Below, in pieces: positions 38,690 to 47,770 of a stretch of DNA of 62,712 nucleotides (position 1 is the first letter of the stretch; each line of letters begins with the position of its first letter). The notes below the pieces were generated by a model. The model was not told where the DNA came from, made no database searches, and saw nothing but the letters and a program-made list of their open reading frames with translations. The translations under genes were made by a program, and so were the position numbers. The stretch covers positions 1-62,712 of the forward strand of contig NZ_JAPFHA010000027.1 in assembly GCF_026586805.1 (NCBI RefSeq), in the 5' to 3' direction. The stretch is from Niveibacterium sp. 24ML (GTDB taxonomy: Bacteria; Pseudomonadota; Gammaproteobacteria; Burkholderiales; Rhodocyclaceae).

Positions 38690-38715
38690 CCATCCAAAAA
38701 CACGACATGAGGAGC

Positions 38716-38746
38716 GACAACAGCGGGGGCCATCCCCGCTGTTGTC
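38716..38746. repeat. 13-bp perfect inverted repeat between parE and mod
   Basis: GACAACAGCGGGG (38716-38728) and CCCCGCTGTTGTC (38734-38746), five-base loop, no T run. It lies 10 bp before the methyltransferase start. Terminator, boundary or operator are all possible. Confidence 0.7.
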
Positions 38747-38756
38747 ATCAGGGCAC

Positions 38757-40697
38757 ATGGACTACGAACAACTACCAAGGGCAGCGCTGATCCGGCTCCT
38801 GCAAGAACACGATACCTCGCTGAGCGAAGCCGGCAAGAACGGCATCGTCATGTCGTACACCGGGCGCACCGCGCCCTGGCAGATCATTCGTCAGGTCAAG
38901 CCGAAGCTGAACAAGATCGTCAAGAAGCTCTCGGTCGGTGATGAGGCGGATCAGTCGCTCAACGAGATCTGGGACGGCGAGAACCTCTCGGCCATGGTCA
39001 CGTTGTACAAGTACCGCGGCCAGATTGACCTGATCGTCGCGGATCCGCCCTACAACACCGGCACGGACTTCCGCTACAACGACAAGTGGGACAAGGACCC
39101 CAACGACCCCGACCTCGGCGAGCTCGTGCCGAAGGAGGATGGGTCACGACACAGCAAGTGGCTCAAGTTCATGACGCCGCGCCTGTGGATGATGCGGGAG
39201 ATGCTGAAGGCCGGCGGGGTGATGGCGATCTGCATCGATCACCGGGAGCTCTACCGGCTCGGCATGCTGATGGACGAGATATTCGGCGAAGACAACCGCC
39301 TGGCCATCATCAACTGGCAGAAGACCACCCCGAAGAACCAAGCGCAGCACATCACGATCACGACCGAATACGTGCTCGTCTACGCGAAGTCATTAGAACG
39401 GGCAAAGACAGGAACGGTCGAACGCTCGGCGCTCGCCGATGCCAGGTTCGGCAACATCGATCAGGACACACTGAGCGACTGGAAGCAGGGCGACTTGACC
39501 GGCAAGGGTCCAAGTCCGGGTGCCAACTACGCCATCCAGTCACCGTTCACCGGCACCTTCCATGATCCGGGCGAGCGCCATTGGGCGAACAAGCGAGCCC
39601 AGATCAAAGCCTGGGCGGAAGAGTGGGGTGTCGAGTATGAAGACCGCGATATCGGCGATGGTCGCGGCAAGGCGCTGGCCCTCAAGGGCTGGGGCAAGGC
39701 CAAGACCGAAGCCCAGATGCGAACACTGCTCAACGCATCCCGCAAGAAGGCCGAGGCCCGACTGAAGCAAGGCGCCTGGCCAGTTCTGTACTGGGGCAAC
39801 GACGGGCAGCAAAAGCCCGTCAAGAAGGTCTACAAGACCTTGGTCAGGCAGGGCGCTGTCCCGCAATCTTTCTGGGTCGCGGATGAAGATGGGCCCGCCG
39901 ATCTTGAAGCGGTCTCGTGGCTGCGCAACATGAGCGGCCGGTCACGCGATGGCATCGAGGAACTCGACGCCATCGTCGGCAAGGGGCACGGCTTCGAGAC
40001 CGTGAAGCCCCTGAAGCTCATCAAGAAGATCATCCAGATTTGGTGCAAGCCGGATGGCATCGTGCTGGACCCCTTCGCCGGATCGGGGACCACAGGGCAC
40101 GCCGTGCTTGAACTGAACGAGGAGACCGAGGCGACACGGCGCTTCATCCTCATCGAGCAAGGCAACACCGACAAGGGCGACCACTACGCCAAGACCTTGA
40201 CCGCTGAGCGCGTGAAGCGCGTCATCACCGGCCAATGGGCAGAAGGTGAACGGGAGGGTCTGCCGGGAGGCTTCCGCTTCGTGGAGCTGCGTCGCGAGAA
40301 GATCGACGCGGACGCGGTGAACACACTCGCTCGTGAGGAGATGATCGACCTGCTGCTGACCAGCTATTGGGACAAGTCGGAACGGGCGAAGAGCTACCTT
40401 CGCCGCTTGCCGGCCGGTACGCACCGACACCTGTTCGGCGTCAACACGAAGAACGAAGGTTTCTTCTTGATCTGGGATGCACCCGACCAACCTTCATCAC
40501 TGACACGGGATGCCTTCCGCCGGGTGGTGGAAGAGGCGGCAGCGGCCGGCCTGGCCCCGCGTTATCACGTCTATGCGTCGCTTGCCCCCTACACGGGCTC
40601 CGGCATCGAGTTCTACAAGATCCCCGACTCGGTTCTCGAACACATCGGCTTCAACCCGCGCGCTGATGCCTACAACAACGAAGGCGCCGAGGACTGA
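38757..40697 (+). CDS. mod: Type III restriction-modification methyltransferase (Mod)
   Basis: 646 residues, ATG 38757 (a TTG at 38742 would fall in the inverted repeat). Beta-class order: catalytic DPPYNTG (about 95-101) precedes the SAM-binding FAGSGTT (about 439-446). The long middle with ANYAIQSPFTG should hold the target-recognition domain. It would methylate adenine in a short asymmetric site. It pairs with the Res gene 2 bp downstream. Confidence 0.9.
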   Translation: MDYEQLPRAALIRLLQEHDTSLSEAGKNGIVMSYTGRTAPWQIIRQVKPKLNKIVKKLSVGDEADQSLNEIWDGENLSAMVTLYKYRGQIDLIVADPPYNTGTDFRYNDKWDKDPNDPDLGELVPKEDGSRHSKWLKFMTPRLWMMREMLKAGGVMAICIDHRELYRLGMLMDEIFGEDNRLAIINWQKTTPKNQAQHITITTEYVLVYAKSLERAKTGTVERSALADARFGNIDQDTLSDWKQGDLTGKGPSPGANYAIQSPFTGTFHDPGERHWANKRAQIKAWAEEWGVEYEDRDIGDGRGKALALKGWGKAKTEAQMRTLLNASRKKAEARLKQGAWPVLYWGNDGQQKPVKKVYKTLVRQGAVPQSFWVADEDGPADLEAVSWLRNMSGRSRDGIEELDAIVGKGHGFETVKPLKLIKKIIQIWCKPDGIVLDPFAGSGTTGHAVLELNEETEATRRFILIEQGNTDKGDHYAKTLTAERVKRVITGQWAEGEREGLPGGFRFVELRREKIDADAVNTLAREEMIDLLLTSYWDKSERAKSYLRRLPAGTHRHLFGVNTKNEGFFLIWDAPDQPSSLTRDAFRRVVEEAAAAGLAPRYHVYASLAPYTGSGIEFYKIPDSVLEHIGFNPRADAYNNEGAED

Positions 40698-40699
40698 GC

Positions 40700-43072
40700 A
40701 TGCTTGATCTGAAGTCTTTCCAATCCGAGGCGGCCAAGTCCATCTCGGACCGCTACGCCTTCTTCGCGAACCACCCCGATAGGCCACGCAAGGGCATCAA
40801 GCCGCGGCCGTTCTTCCAGGCCCTCTCGGCGCTCACGGGTGCGGGCAAGACCCCGATCCTCGCCGAGGCAGTCGCACGGATGCGGGTGCACTTCAGCGGC
40901 GATCCCATCATCTTCTGGATGTCCAAAGCCAAGTCGGTGGTTGGCCAGACCTACACCAACTTTTCGGCGGGCGGCAAGTACAGCGGGATCGTTGACGGCT
41001 TCCGGGTCATCAACGCGGCGCAACTGAATCCCGTGCTGATCGAAGATGCCAGCACGCCCCTCCTCGTGCTGGCCACGACGGGACTGTTCAACAACAAGGA
41101 CCAGGCCGCGGGCGCCCTCAACATCTACAAGCGGGACGAAGACCTCTTCGGCAAGGAATCCCCCTGGGAAAGGCTCATTGTCCGCACGAAAGACGGGAAG
41201 CGCCGACCGCTCATCATCGTTTACGACGAAGGCCACAACCTTTCTGAGCAACAGGTCGAAATCCTGTCGGAGCTGGAGCCTGACGCCTACCTTCTGGCAT
41301 CGGCCACCCTGAAGCTGCCGGACAGCTTCAACCAGACCGTCATCCAGCACATCCGCCTGTGGGTGCAAGACGCAGCCAGCGACAAGGCCAGCTTTGCAGC
41401 CCTCGGCGCGGTGGACCCGAATACGGGCAAGCCGGATGTGCAGCGGTTCACCACCACGTCGGTGCCAAGCGACAAGGTGGTAGATGCCGAGCTGGTGAAG
41501 CGTGCCGTCCAATTCGACGGCACGACGGCACCGATGGAGCGTTGCCTCGATGATCTGCATGCGCGCCTAGCCCTCTTGCAAGAAGAGATCGACGCGCGGG
41601 GCCTAGGGTTCACGCCCAAGGCGATCTACGTCTGTAAGACCAACATCGCCGACGACGGCGAGAAGGACGATGCCTCGAAGCCCTTCAACCAGCGCAAGGC
41701 GCCGCCCATCAGGATTTGGCGCTACCTGGTTGAACAGAAGGGCGTGGACCCGAAGGACATCGCGATTTATGCGAACCTGACTTTCGTCGAGGGCAACAAG
41801 CCCGAAGAGGTCAACCTGTTCTCGAAGGGCGAGAACGACTTTGACGAGTTCACGGCGGGCAGTTTCCAACACATCATCTTCAACCTGGCTCTGCAAGAGG
41901 GGTGGGACGATCCCGCCTGCTACCTGGCCTATGTGGACAAGAGCATGGGCTCTTCGATCCAGGTGGAGCAGGTCATCGGGCGCGTCTTGCGTCAGCACGG
42001 GGCCAAGCACTACGACACACCGCTTCTGAACTCGGCCCACTTCTTCCTGCGGGTCGATAGCGAGAACGTCTTCTCGGACGCCATCAACGCGGTCAAGAAC
42101 AAGCTGCAGGCCGACGGTACCCCCATCGAGATCGTCGGCAACTTCGGCGGCAGCGGCTCGGGGTCGGAAGACCTCAAGCCCAAGGATGACGTGGATGTCG
42201 AGCTCCACTGCATCAACGTGGACGCCGAAGCTGCGTGCGAGCACGTGGCAGAGATCATCAGCGCCTTCCCAACCTACGTGACGGGCAGCCCCGACACCAT
42301 CGGCCAGGCGCACAGCGCGACACAGACGATCGACCTGACGGCGCTCGACCAGCAAGGAGGGCAACCGTCGTGGACGGCTTCAGGCCACACCAACCCGGTT
42401 CGCCTGCGGTGGCTGGTGTCAACAGCCCTTCGCGCCCGATCAACACGGGCACTCGCCGTAACGGACCTCAAGGACAGCAAGTTTGATGTCCTGGTCCAGA
42501 TTCAGAGCAACGCCGACAAGCAGGCCGAGAAGCTGTCCCGCGAGATCGTGGCTTGCTACTTCCAGCATGCTGAGCTCGTCTATGAAACCCTGAAGCCCTT
42601 CAGGTTCGGGACCATCCGCGTGCCAGTCGGCGCGCCATCGTTCAAGAATTCGCTGTACTCCCGATACGCCGGGCTCAACAAGCTGGAAAAGCCCTTTGCG
42701 GATGAGCTGGACGCGGCGGGGTTCACATGGCATCGCAACCCGAGCAGCGGGGGATTTCATATCCCACTGCTGAGCGAAGGTGACACCAGTGCCTTCTATC
42801 CGGACTTCATCGTCTGGAAGGGCAACCTGGTCTATTGCCTAGACACTAAGGGGTCACATCTTTTGACCGACGCGGTGGCCCGCAAGCTCTTCGACATCCA
42901 GGACGACGGCAAGACCAAAGTGCTGGTTCGGTTCATCAGCGAAGGCAAGCAGTCCGAGCTTCGGGGCAAGGCGATCAAGGGCGGATACACTGTGTGGAAA
43001 ATGAAGGTCGGCAACCCGACCCCGGTTCACGTGGATAGCTTGGCAAAAGCCGTCAAGGAATGTTTGAGGTAA
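40700..43072 (+). CDS. res: Type III restriction enzyme (Res subunit)
   Basis: 790 residues. Helicase motif I LTGAGKTP (about 45-52), motif II YDEGHNL (DEGH, about 174), motif VI-like QVIGRVLRQHG (about 430). The C-terminal nuclease shows PDFIVW ... CLDTKG (about 699-715), a PD-(D/E)XK pattern. With Mod it forms a defence system against unmethylated incoming DNA. Shorter than many Res proteins (about 900) but all motifs are present. Confidence 0.9.
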   Translation: MLDLKSFQSEAAKSISDRYAFFANHPDRPRKGIKPRPFFQALSALTGAGKTPILAEAVARMRVHFSGDPIIFWMSKAKSVVGQTYTNFSAGGKYSGIVDGFRVINAAQLNPVLIEDASTPLLVLATTGLFNNKDQAAGALNIYKRDEDLFGKESPWERLIVRTKDGKRRPLIIVYDEGHNLSEQQVEILSELEPDAYLLASATLKLPDSFNQTVIQHIRLWVQDAASDKASFAALGAVDPNTGKPDVQRFTTTSVPSDKVVDAELVKRAVQFDGTTAPMERCLDDLHARLALLQEEIDARGLGFTPKAIYVCKTNIADDGEKDDASKPFNQRKAPPIRIWRYLVEQKGVDPKDIAIYANLTFVEGNKPEEVNLFSKGENDFDEFTAGSFQHIIFNLALQEGWDDPACYLAYVDKSMGSSIQVEQVIGRVLRQHGAKHYDTPLLNSAHFFLRVDSENVFSDAINAVKNKLQADGTPIEIVGNFGGSGSGSEDLKPKDDVDVELHCINVDAEAACEHVAEIISAFPTYVTGSPDTIGQAHSATQTIDLTALDQQGGQPSWTASGHTNPVRLRWLVSTALRARSTRALAVTDLKDSKFDVLVQIQSNADKQAEKLSREIVACYFQHAELVYETLKPFRFGTIRVPVGAPSFKNSLYSRYAGLNKLEKPFADELDAAGFTWHRNPSSGGFHIPLLSEGDTSAFYPDFIVWKGNLVYCLDTKGSHLLTDAVARKLFDIQDDGKTKVLVRFISEGKQSELRGKAIKGGYTVWKMKVGNPTPVHVDSLAKAVKECLR

Positions 43073-43135
43073 CTGTGTTGGGCGCCCAAGGGAGAGCCAC
43101 GTCGCTTACAGCCCCTGGCTGCGCCGTATGGCTTT

Positions 43136-43163
43136 AGTCGTTCAAACGGTCGATTAAACGACT
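43136..43163. repeat. 28-bp dyad, candidate resolvase site I
   Basis: AGTCGTTcAA at one end and TTaAACGACT at the other form a 28-bp inverted site, the usual length of a serine-resolvase crossover site. The resolvase gene starts 933 bp downstream. Confidence 0.5.
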
Positions 43164-43191
43164 GAACGCCGGCGCGTGCAGCCGACTCCTG

Positions 43192-43222
43192 AAAACCGCT
43201 CAGATTGGGCGGTTTTTCTTTT
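43192..43222 (+). terminator. Rho-independent terminator
   Basis: AAACCGC/GCGGTTT stem with TTTTCTTTT tail, just downstream of the type III system and between the two candidate resolvase sites. Confidence 0.75.
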
Positions 43223-43241
43223 GTCGAAGAGTCGGTTTTCT

Positions 43242-43292
43242 TGTCGTTTGAACTAAGTCGGCCTAACATGTTAGTGTTTTCATTAAACGACT
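43242..43292. repeat. 51-bp dyad, candidate accessory resolvase site
   Basis: GTCGTTTGAA on the left and ATTAAACGAC on the right repeat the arms of the 43136 site; the centre has the palindrome CTAACATGTTAG. Arm spacing is longer than at the first site. Confidence 0.45.
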
Positions 43293-43303
43293 CCGGGGGC
43301 CGC

Positions 43304-43537
43304 ATGCTGAGGATCCGAAGCGAGACGGGTGACATCGAGGCGTCGCCCGAAGATGAGGCCCGCGTAAAGGCGTTGAGCAACGTCGCCTTGTGCCGCGCGC
43401 TGAACACGACCAGCGGCGAGGATCTGTTCCTCGTGGCAGAAGGTCTATCCCGACTGGACGATGGCCAGGTGAGTTACTCGGAGCGCTTTGGCTGGATGGC
43501 GCGACAACCCGAACCCCGAGGAGTACGCAATGACTGA
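43304..43537 (+). CDS. Small hypothetical protein
   Basis: 77 residues from ATG 43304 (GGGGG site). Acidic N-terminus (SPEDEARVKALSNVALCRALN) and a basic tail. An upstream ATG at 43268 lies in the candidate recombination site, so the later start is preferred. Overlaps the next gene by 8 bp. No family recognised. Confidence 0.5.
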   Translation: MLRIRSETGDIEASPEDEARVKALSNVALCRALNTTSGEDLFLVAEGLSRLDDGQVSYSERFGWMARQPEPRGVRND

Positions 43538-44093
43538 GCAAGTGATCTTTGATGTGTCCTTCGACGGCATCGATACCGACGCCAAGACAGTCACCTTCAC
43601 CACGGTGGAGGGCGGCCAGATCGTGCGCCGCTACGACGCCGGTCCGTACTGGAGGAAGGTTGGGGATGTGGGCGTGCTGTACCTGGACGAGCAGGGGGCG
43701 GACTTCCGCTTTCACGCCTATCCCGACAATCGGCTGCGCCGGGTGCCCGCCCAGGACGAACCGGCCGATGGCCTATGGTGCTGGCGCCTGGAAGGCGAGG
43801 ACGATGTGACTTACAGCATCAAGGCGGGCGTCATCCCAGGGAAGGACTGCAGCGTCATCGTTGATGACTCCGAGGTGATCTCGTTCAAGGTGCCGCGCGA
43901 GTTTCTTGACTTTTGCCAGACGCACGAGCTGAGCCCCGACGCCTTCCTGCAGGGCTTCATTGCTGACCTCTGCGAATTGCAGAACTTCATGGTGCGCCCA
44001 CGCGAAGACGGGCTGAGCTCACATGGCAGCGACGAGCGCGCGCTCGCCAATGAGTGGTTCGAGCGCGCCTACGGACATTTGCTGACCCGTTGA
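43530..44093 (+). CDS. Hypothetical acidic protein
   Basis: 187 residues, GAGGAG before ATG 43530. Beta-rich N-terminal half with DVSFDGIDTDAKTVTFTTVEGGQIV; the C-terminal half is helical. Very acidic, which is a frequent feature of DNA mimics and anti-restriction proteins, but no such family is recognised. It precedes the resolvase by 2 bp. Confidence 0.55.
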   Translation: MTEQVIFDVSFDGIDTDAKTVTFTTVEGGQIVRRYDAGPYWRKVGDVGVLYLDEQGADFRFHAYPDNRLRRVPAQDEPADGLWCWRLEGEDDVTYSIKAGVIPGKDCSVIVDDSEVISFKVPREFLDFCQTHELSPDAFLQGFIADLCELQNFMVRPREDGLSSHGSDERALANEWFERAYGHLLTR

Positions 44094-44095
44094 GC

Positions 44096-44650
44096 ATGCG
44101 CATCGGATACGGTCGCGTATCGACCGACGATCAGCACCTGGACCTGCAGCGGGATGCGCTGCAGGCGGCCGGCTGCGAAGTGATCTACGAAGAGGCTGCC
44201 AGTGGCAAGACGACCAAGCGCCCGGAGTTGGAGCAGTGCCTCAAGGCGCTGCGGGCAGGCGACAGTCTGGTGGTCTGGCGCCTCGATCGGCTCGGGCGGA
44301 ACCTGGCCGACCTTGTGCACATCGTCACCGAGCTGAAGAACCGTGGCGTGGGCTTTGAGAGCCTCACTGAGCGCATCGAGACGATTAGTGCGGCCGGCAC
44401 CCTGGTCTTTCACGTCTTTGGCGCGCTCGCCGAGTTCGAGCGCGCCCTCATTCGGGAACGCACCCGCGCCGGCCTGGCCGCCGCCCGCGCGCGCGGCCGA
44501 AAGGGCGGGCGCAAGCCCTTGGCGCCCGAGAAGATCGCAGCGATTCGCGCGATGTGGGCGAGCAAGAGCATGACTGCGGACCAGATCGCCGCGCAGCTCG
44601 GCGTGCATCGGGCCACGGTCTTCAAGTACGTCGAAGCAAGGGAGGCGTAG
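44096..44650 (+). CDS. Serine recombinase (resolvase/invertase)
   Basis: 184 residues, ATG 44096. Catalytic Ser9 in GYGRVSTDDQ, the DRLGRN box (about 64-70), the long E helix, and a C-terminal helix-turn-helix (ADQIAAQLGVHRATVFKYV). This small enzyme resolves plasmid dimers or inverts DNA; it is not a large integrase. It shares a unit with WGR and nuclease genes. Candidate sites lie at 43136 and 43242. Confidence 0.9.
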   Translation: MRIGYGRVSTDDQHLDLQRDALQAAGCEVIYEEAASGKTTKRPELEQCLKALRAGDSLVVWRLDRLGRNLADLVHIVTELKNRGVGFESLTERIETISAAGTLVFHVFGALAEFERALIRERTRAGLAAARARGRKGGRKPLAPEKIAAIRAMWASKSMTADQIAAQLGVHRATVFKYVEAREA

Positions 44651-44652
44651 CC

Positions 44653-44880
44653 ATGCTGCTGCGATGGGAGTCCGAAGCGTCCGGGCGCTACTACTTGGTG
44701 CACATTCAGGAGGACTTGTTTGGTGAGCTCACGCTGCGACGGGTGTGGGGCGGGGGGCTGCACGGGCGCCGGGGAGGGGAGCGGATCGAATGCCTGAGCG
44801 CGGACACGCTCGATCGGCGACTGCGTGCCATCGATCGCGTGCGCCGGCATCGCGGCTATCTGCCACGCGCGGTTGCATAG
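44653..44880 (+). CDS. WGR-domain protein
   Basis: 75 residues with GGAGG upstream. It has the RWESEASGRYYLVHIQEDLFGELTLRRVWGG core, in which the WGR box is degenerate (VWGG). WGR proteins bind nucleic acid ends. Between resolvase and nuclease genes with 2-bp and 1-bp gaps, so a compact operon. Confidence 0.75.
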   Translation: MLLRWESEASGRYYLVHIQEDLFGELTLRRVWGGGLHGRRGGERIECLSADTLDRRLRAIDRVRRHRGYLPRAVA

Positions 44881-44881
44881 G

Positions 44882-45403
44882 ATGAACCTGGTCTATCGCG
44901 CCGCGTTGCCGGCGCTCCTTTCGATCCTCGTCGCCGGCAGCGCCGGTGCGCAAACCGTCCTTGTCGGCCGCGTCGTGGGCGTTCACGACGGCGACACCAT
45001 TACGGTCCTCTCGGCTGACCAGGTGCAGCACAAGATCCGCCTGGCGGGGATCGATGCCCCCGAACTGGGTCAGCCGTGGGGACAGAACGCCCGACGAACC
45101 CTCTCGGGCCTGGTCTTTGGGCAACAGGTCGAAGTCCTTACGAGCAAGCGCGACCGCTATCAGCGTGAAGTCGGCAAGGTGCTCCGGGCGGGCAAGGACA
45201 TCAATCTGGCGGTGCTCGATGCCGGCATGGCCTGGTGGTATCGCGAGTACGCGAAGGAGCAAGCCCCCAGCGACCGAGCGGCGTATGCGCGAGCCGAAGC
45301 GGATGCTGCCGGCGACCAGCGCGGGTTTTGGGCCGATCGCGACCCGGTGCCACCGTGGGAGTGGCGACGTGCGAAGCGCCGTGAATCGACCGAGCCAAGG
45401 TGA
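44882..45403 (+). CDS. Secreted thermonuclease-like nuclease
   Basis: 173 residues with signal peptide (LSILVAGSAGAQ). SNase core VVGVHDGDTITVL, IRLAGIDAPELGQPWGQNAR and KRDRYQREVGKV carry the calcium and catalytic residues. As an exported DNase it could degrade DNA outside the cell or at the envelope. Rare as a plasmid gene paired with a resolvase. Confidence 0.88.
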   Translation: MNLVYRAALPALLSILVAGSAGAQTVLVGRVVGVHDGDTITVLSADQVQHKIRLAGIDAPELGQPWGQNARRTLSGLVFGQQVEVLTSKRDRYQREVGKVLRAGKDINLAVLDAGMAWWYREYAKEQAPSDRAAYARAEADAAGDQRGFWADRDPVPPWEWRRAKRRESTEPR

Positions 45404-45420
45404 CTGTATAAAATGCCAGC

Positions 45421-45762
45421 ATGCAAGTTGCAGTCGTTCAGCTCTTCGCACACGGCGTCCAGTGCGATCGGAGCGCCGTCAAAGCCGAGCCCGCGATCGA
45501 GGGCGAGCTCACGCTCGAACCGCGTGGGCGCTCGCTTGTGGCCACGCTCAAGCGCAGCAGCGTTGGCGCCGGGAGTTACGGATCCATGGCGCTCGACGCA
45601 CTGATGCCGCTGCTCGACCCGGTTCTCACCGGCATGAACGCGACGAGCTTCGTGATCGAGGGCATCCAGCGCCGGCATGACGAGGCTGGCAAGCTGCGCG
45701 AAGAGCGCCAGGCTTGGTGGTGCCGTCCCCTGGCGCCAGGGACTTGCGGGGATCGGGGGTGA
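45421..45762 (+). CDS. Hypothetical protein
   Basis: 113 residues. A TGTATAAA sequence lies 8 bp upstream of the ATG, so the transcript may start almost at the start codon. Beta-rich with EGELTLEPRGRSLVATLKRSS. No family recognised. Overlap with neighbour is nil and the next gene follows after 1 bp. Confidence 0.5.
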   Translation: MQVAVVQLFAHGVQCDRSAVKAEPAIEGELTLEPRGRSLVATLKRSSVGAGSYGSMALDALMPLLDPVLTGMNATSFVIEGIQRRHDEAGKLREERQAWWCRPLAPGTCGDRG

Positions 45763-45763
45763 C

Positions 45764-46387
45764 ATGAAGATTGCAGGCCGTTACGGTCGCTTCAAGCCCA
45801 AGGCTCACCAGTCGGACTTTTATGCCAAGCGTGCAAAGCGCGAGGCCCAAGCGCGCCGCGAGGCGGCCGGCTCGCTCAACGCATGGCTGGAGCGCCACAA
45901 GACCTGCGCGAATGGATGTGGGCAGCCCGTTGCGTTCTACGACAACATTCACTACGCGCTGCGGTACAGCGGATGCTGTTCGGCCCAGTGCGAACTAGAG
46001 AGGGAAGAGCGCATGCGCGAGCTCTTGACGTACTGGGCGGTGGGTGTGGATGGCGCCCGCATCGTTGGGGGGAGTAACTTCACCGCGGCCACGATGGATG
46101 AAGTATTCCTGAGCCCGACCACCAAGCTCGCTGGCTGGAAGAAGCACGCGATGCTTGATTCGAGCGAGCTGGCGCAAGCGTTTGCCGATGCATTGACAGA
46201 TGTCATCGCGAAACGCCAGGGCGTGCCGGTAAAGCTTCGCGTGGTCGAGATGCAGGTGGGCGGCTCGTCTAAGGCGCATGAGGCGCAGCGCACAGTGATC
46301 GCAGCCCATTCGGCCGAGGTCCGCGAACGTCTGAAGCGTGGCGAATTTGCCCCGAACAAGCGCGTGCTTGATCTTCAGGGTCCATAG
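45764..46387 (+). CDS. Hypothetical protein with four-cysteine motif
   Basis: 207 residues. Basic N-terminus (KPKAHQSDFYAKRAKREAQARREAAGS), then CANGCGQP and CCSAQC spaced about 30 residues, which could bind zinc. The remainder is mixed helix and strand. Unknown role; GC-poor third positions compared with the plasmid core. Confidence 0.5.
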   Translation: MKIAGRYGRFKPKAHQSDFYAKRAKREAQARREAAGSLNAWLERHKTCANGCGQPVAFYDNIHYALRYSGCCSAQCELEREERMRELLTYWAVGVDGARIVGGSNFTAATMDEVFLSPTTKLAGWKKHAMLDSSELAQAFADALTDVIAKRQGVPVKLRVVEMQVGGSSKAHEAQRTVIAAHSAEVRERLKRGEFAPNKRVLDLQGP

Positions 46388-46527
46388 CGCAGCCTCTCGC
46401 ACCCAGGCGAGACGAGCAACGGGATCGGCGAGCACGGGATGCCTTAAAGTATCTGGGCCGCACAGCCAGCCACCGGCCTCTCAGCAGCGCATCACAACGT
46501 CATCAACCTTCACTTGTAGGTCACTCG

Positions 46528-47421
46528 ATGCCTTCAACCTTCGCGCATTCAAACCACTTCTCAAGCAATGCCATCGAGAGCGTTCTGCGCTTGCAAAAAT
46601 TCGCTGCACGACAGTTTCCGAAGGCCGCCAAAGAAATGACCGAGACGGTTCGGCTGATGCGCTCTGCGGAGAAGTTCAATCTTCCTGACGATGGCGTGCT
46701 TCTGGATCTGAAGTCATACCGGCCAGAGTTTGAGCCAATGTTGAGACTGCCCTATCCGCTTGTAAGCCTGGAATTTGCAGTCAGAACGCCCCCAGAAGAA
46801 GGCTCACTTCCATCGACAAAGCGAATAGTCCTCGCTTGGATGCAAGGCGCTGATACCACTTTCAAGATGCAAGACGCTCCCGAGCGGACGATCTATTTCA
46901 CTCAAGTATGGTTCGATGACGAGCAGGGCGAGTGGGAGCCATCGCCAGTGGTGTGGGGTTTCAACCCTACTGAACTCGACATTACAGACGGAAACTTCGC
47001 CGTTACCGGGTTCCATCACTTTCCGTGCCACCCTGAACCCTACGAACGATTTGATGATCGATCGCTGAGCCACGACTTGCAGAGCGCGGCCACGCCGCTT
47101 TTTGAGTTTTGTCTGACAGTCAATTGCGACAACATCGAGACAGAACCGCTCGTACCGCCAGAGAAGTTGAGTGCGAAGCGCAAGAAGAACGGCCGCGAGC
47201 CCTTCTACACCTACCATGTTCTCCGCATTCCGGCAGCACAGAGTGGCGAGGCTACACAAGAGGGGTCGTCGATTGGCGATCGAAACTCCCCAAGAGCGCA
47301 TTGGCGCAGAGGCCACCTGCGGCGACTTTCAACGGGCAAGGTGGTCTGGGTGAGACACACCATTGTTGGATCGGCTGAACTCGGCCGAGTCGAGAAGTCG
47401 TATCTGCTGGAGAAGCAATAG
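46528..47421 (+). CDS. Hypothetical protein, probably acquired
   Basis: 297 residues with lower GC than the neighbours. The C-terminal stretch SPRAHWRRGHLRRLSTGKVVWVRHTIVG resembles a motif present in many phage or plasmid hypothetical proteins, usually as RGHxRRL..G..VWVR. No catalytic motif. Intergenic 46388-46527 shows nothing clear. Could be cargo of the resolvase-bearing segment. Confidence 0.5.
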   Translation: MPSTFAHSNHFSSNAIESVLRLQKFAARQFPKAAKEMTETVRLMRSAEKFNLPDDGVLLDLKSYRPEFEPMLRLPYPLVSLEFAVRTPPEEGSLPSTKRIVLAWMQGADTTFKMQDAPERTIYFTQVWFDDEQGEWEPSPVVWGFNPTELDITDGNFAVTGFHHFPCHPEPYERFDDRSLSHDLQSAATPLFEFCLTVNCDNIETEPLVPPEKLSAKRKKNGREPFYTYHVLRIPAAQSGEATQEGSSIGDRNSPRAHWRRGHLRRLSTGKVVWVRHTIVGSAELGRVEKSYLLEKQ

Positions 47422-47479
47422 GGGGTCTGCGGCGTGGCTGCGATCTATCTGGCTTGCAGCAGACTGGCTTACACCGGTT

Positions 47480-47770
47480 TCATTCAATCGGTGGCCACAT
47501 CTGCGCGCCATGCAGGATGGCGAGGATTTCCACCCGCCCCTGGGGCTCGTTGATCCGATAGACCGCGATGAGCGGCGTTCGCGCAATGACCAGCTCTCGC
47601 GTGCCTTCGATCCGTCCGGGCCGCCCGAGCGCAGGAGTGGCCGCCAGTTGCGCGACCTGCAGGGCAACCTGCTCGCCAATGCGGATGGCCGCCGCAGGGC
47701 TTTGCGCAGCGATGTAATCAAGTTGGGAGTCGCGCTGATCAACAGCACGAGCAAGCCAGACAAGCCTCAA
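47480..47770 (-). CDS. ParE/RelE-like toxin, second system
   Basis: 96 residues. RLVWLARAVDQRDSQLDYIAA, LGRPGRIEGTRELVIARTPLIAVYRINE and VEILAILHGAQMWP follow the ParE fold. The partner gene at 47767 overlaps by 4 bp and lies upstream, the usual antitoxin-toxin order. Confidence 0.85.
   Translation of the reverse strand: MRLVWLARAVDQRDSQLDYIAAQSPAAAIRIGEQVALQVAQLAATPALGRPGRIEGTRELVIARTPLIAVYRINEPQGRVEILAILHGAQMWPPIE

Noticed and set aside
44096-44650. Serine recombinase as the integrase of an ICE
   Set aside because: At 184 residues it lacks the large C-terminal domain of serine integrases; it fits a resolvase or invertase.
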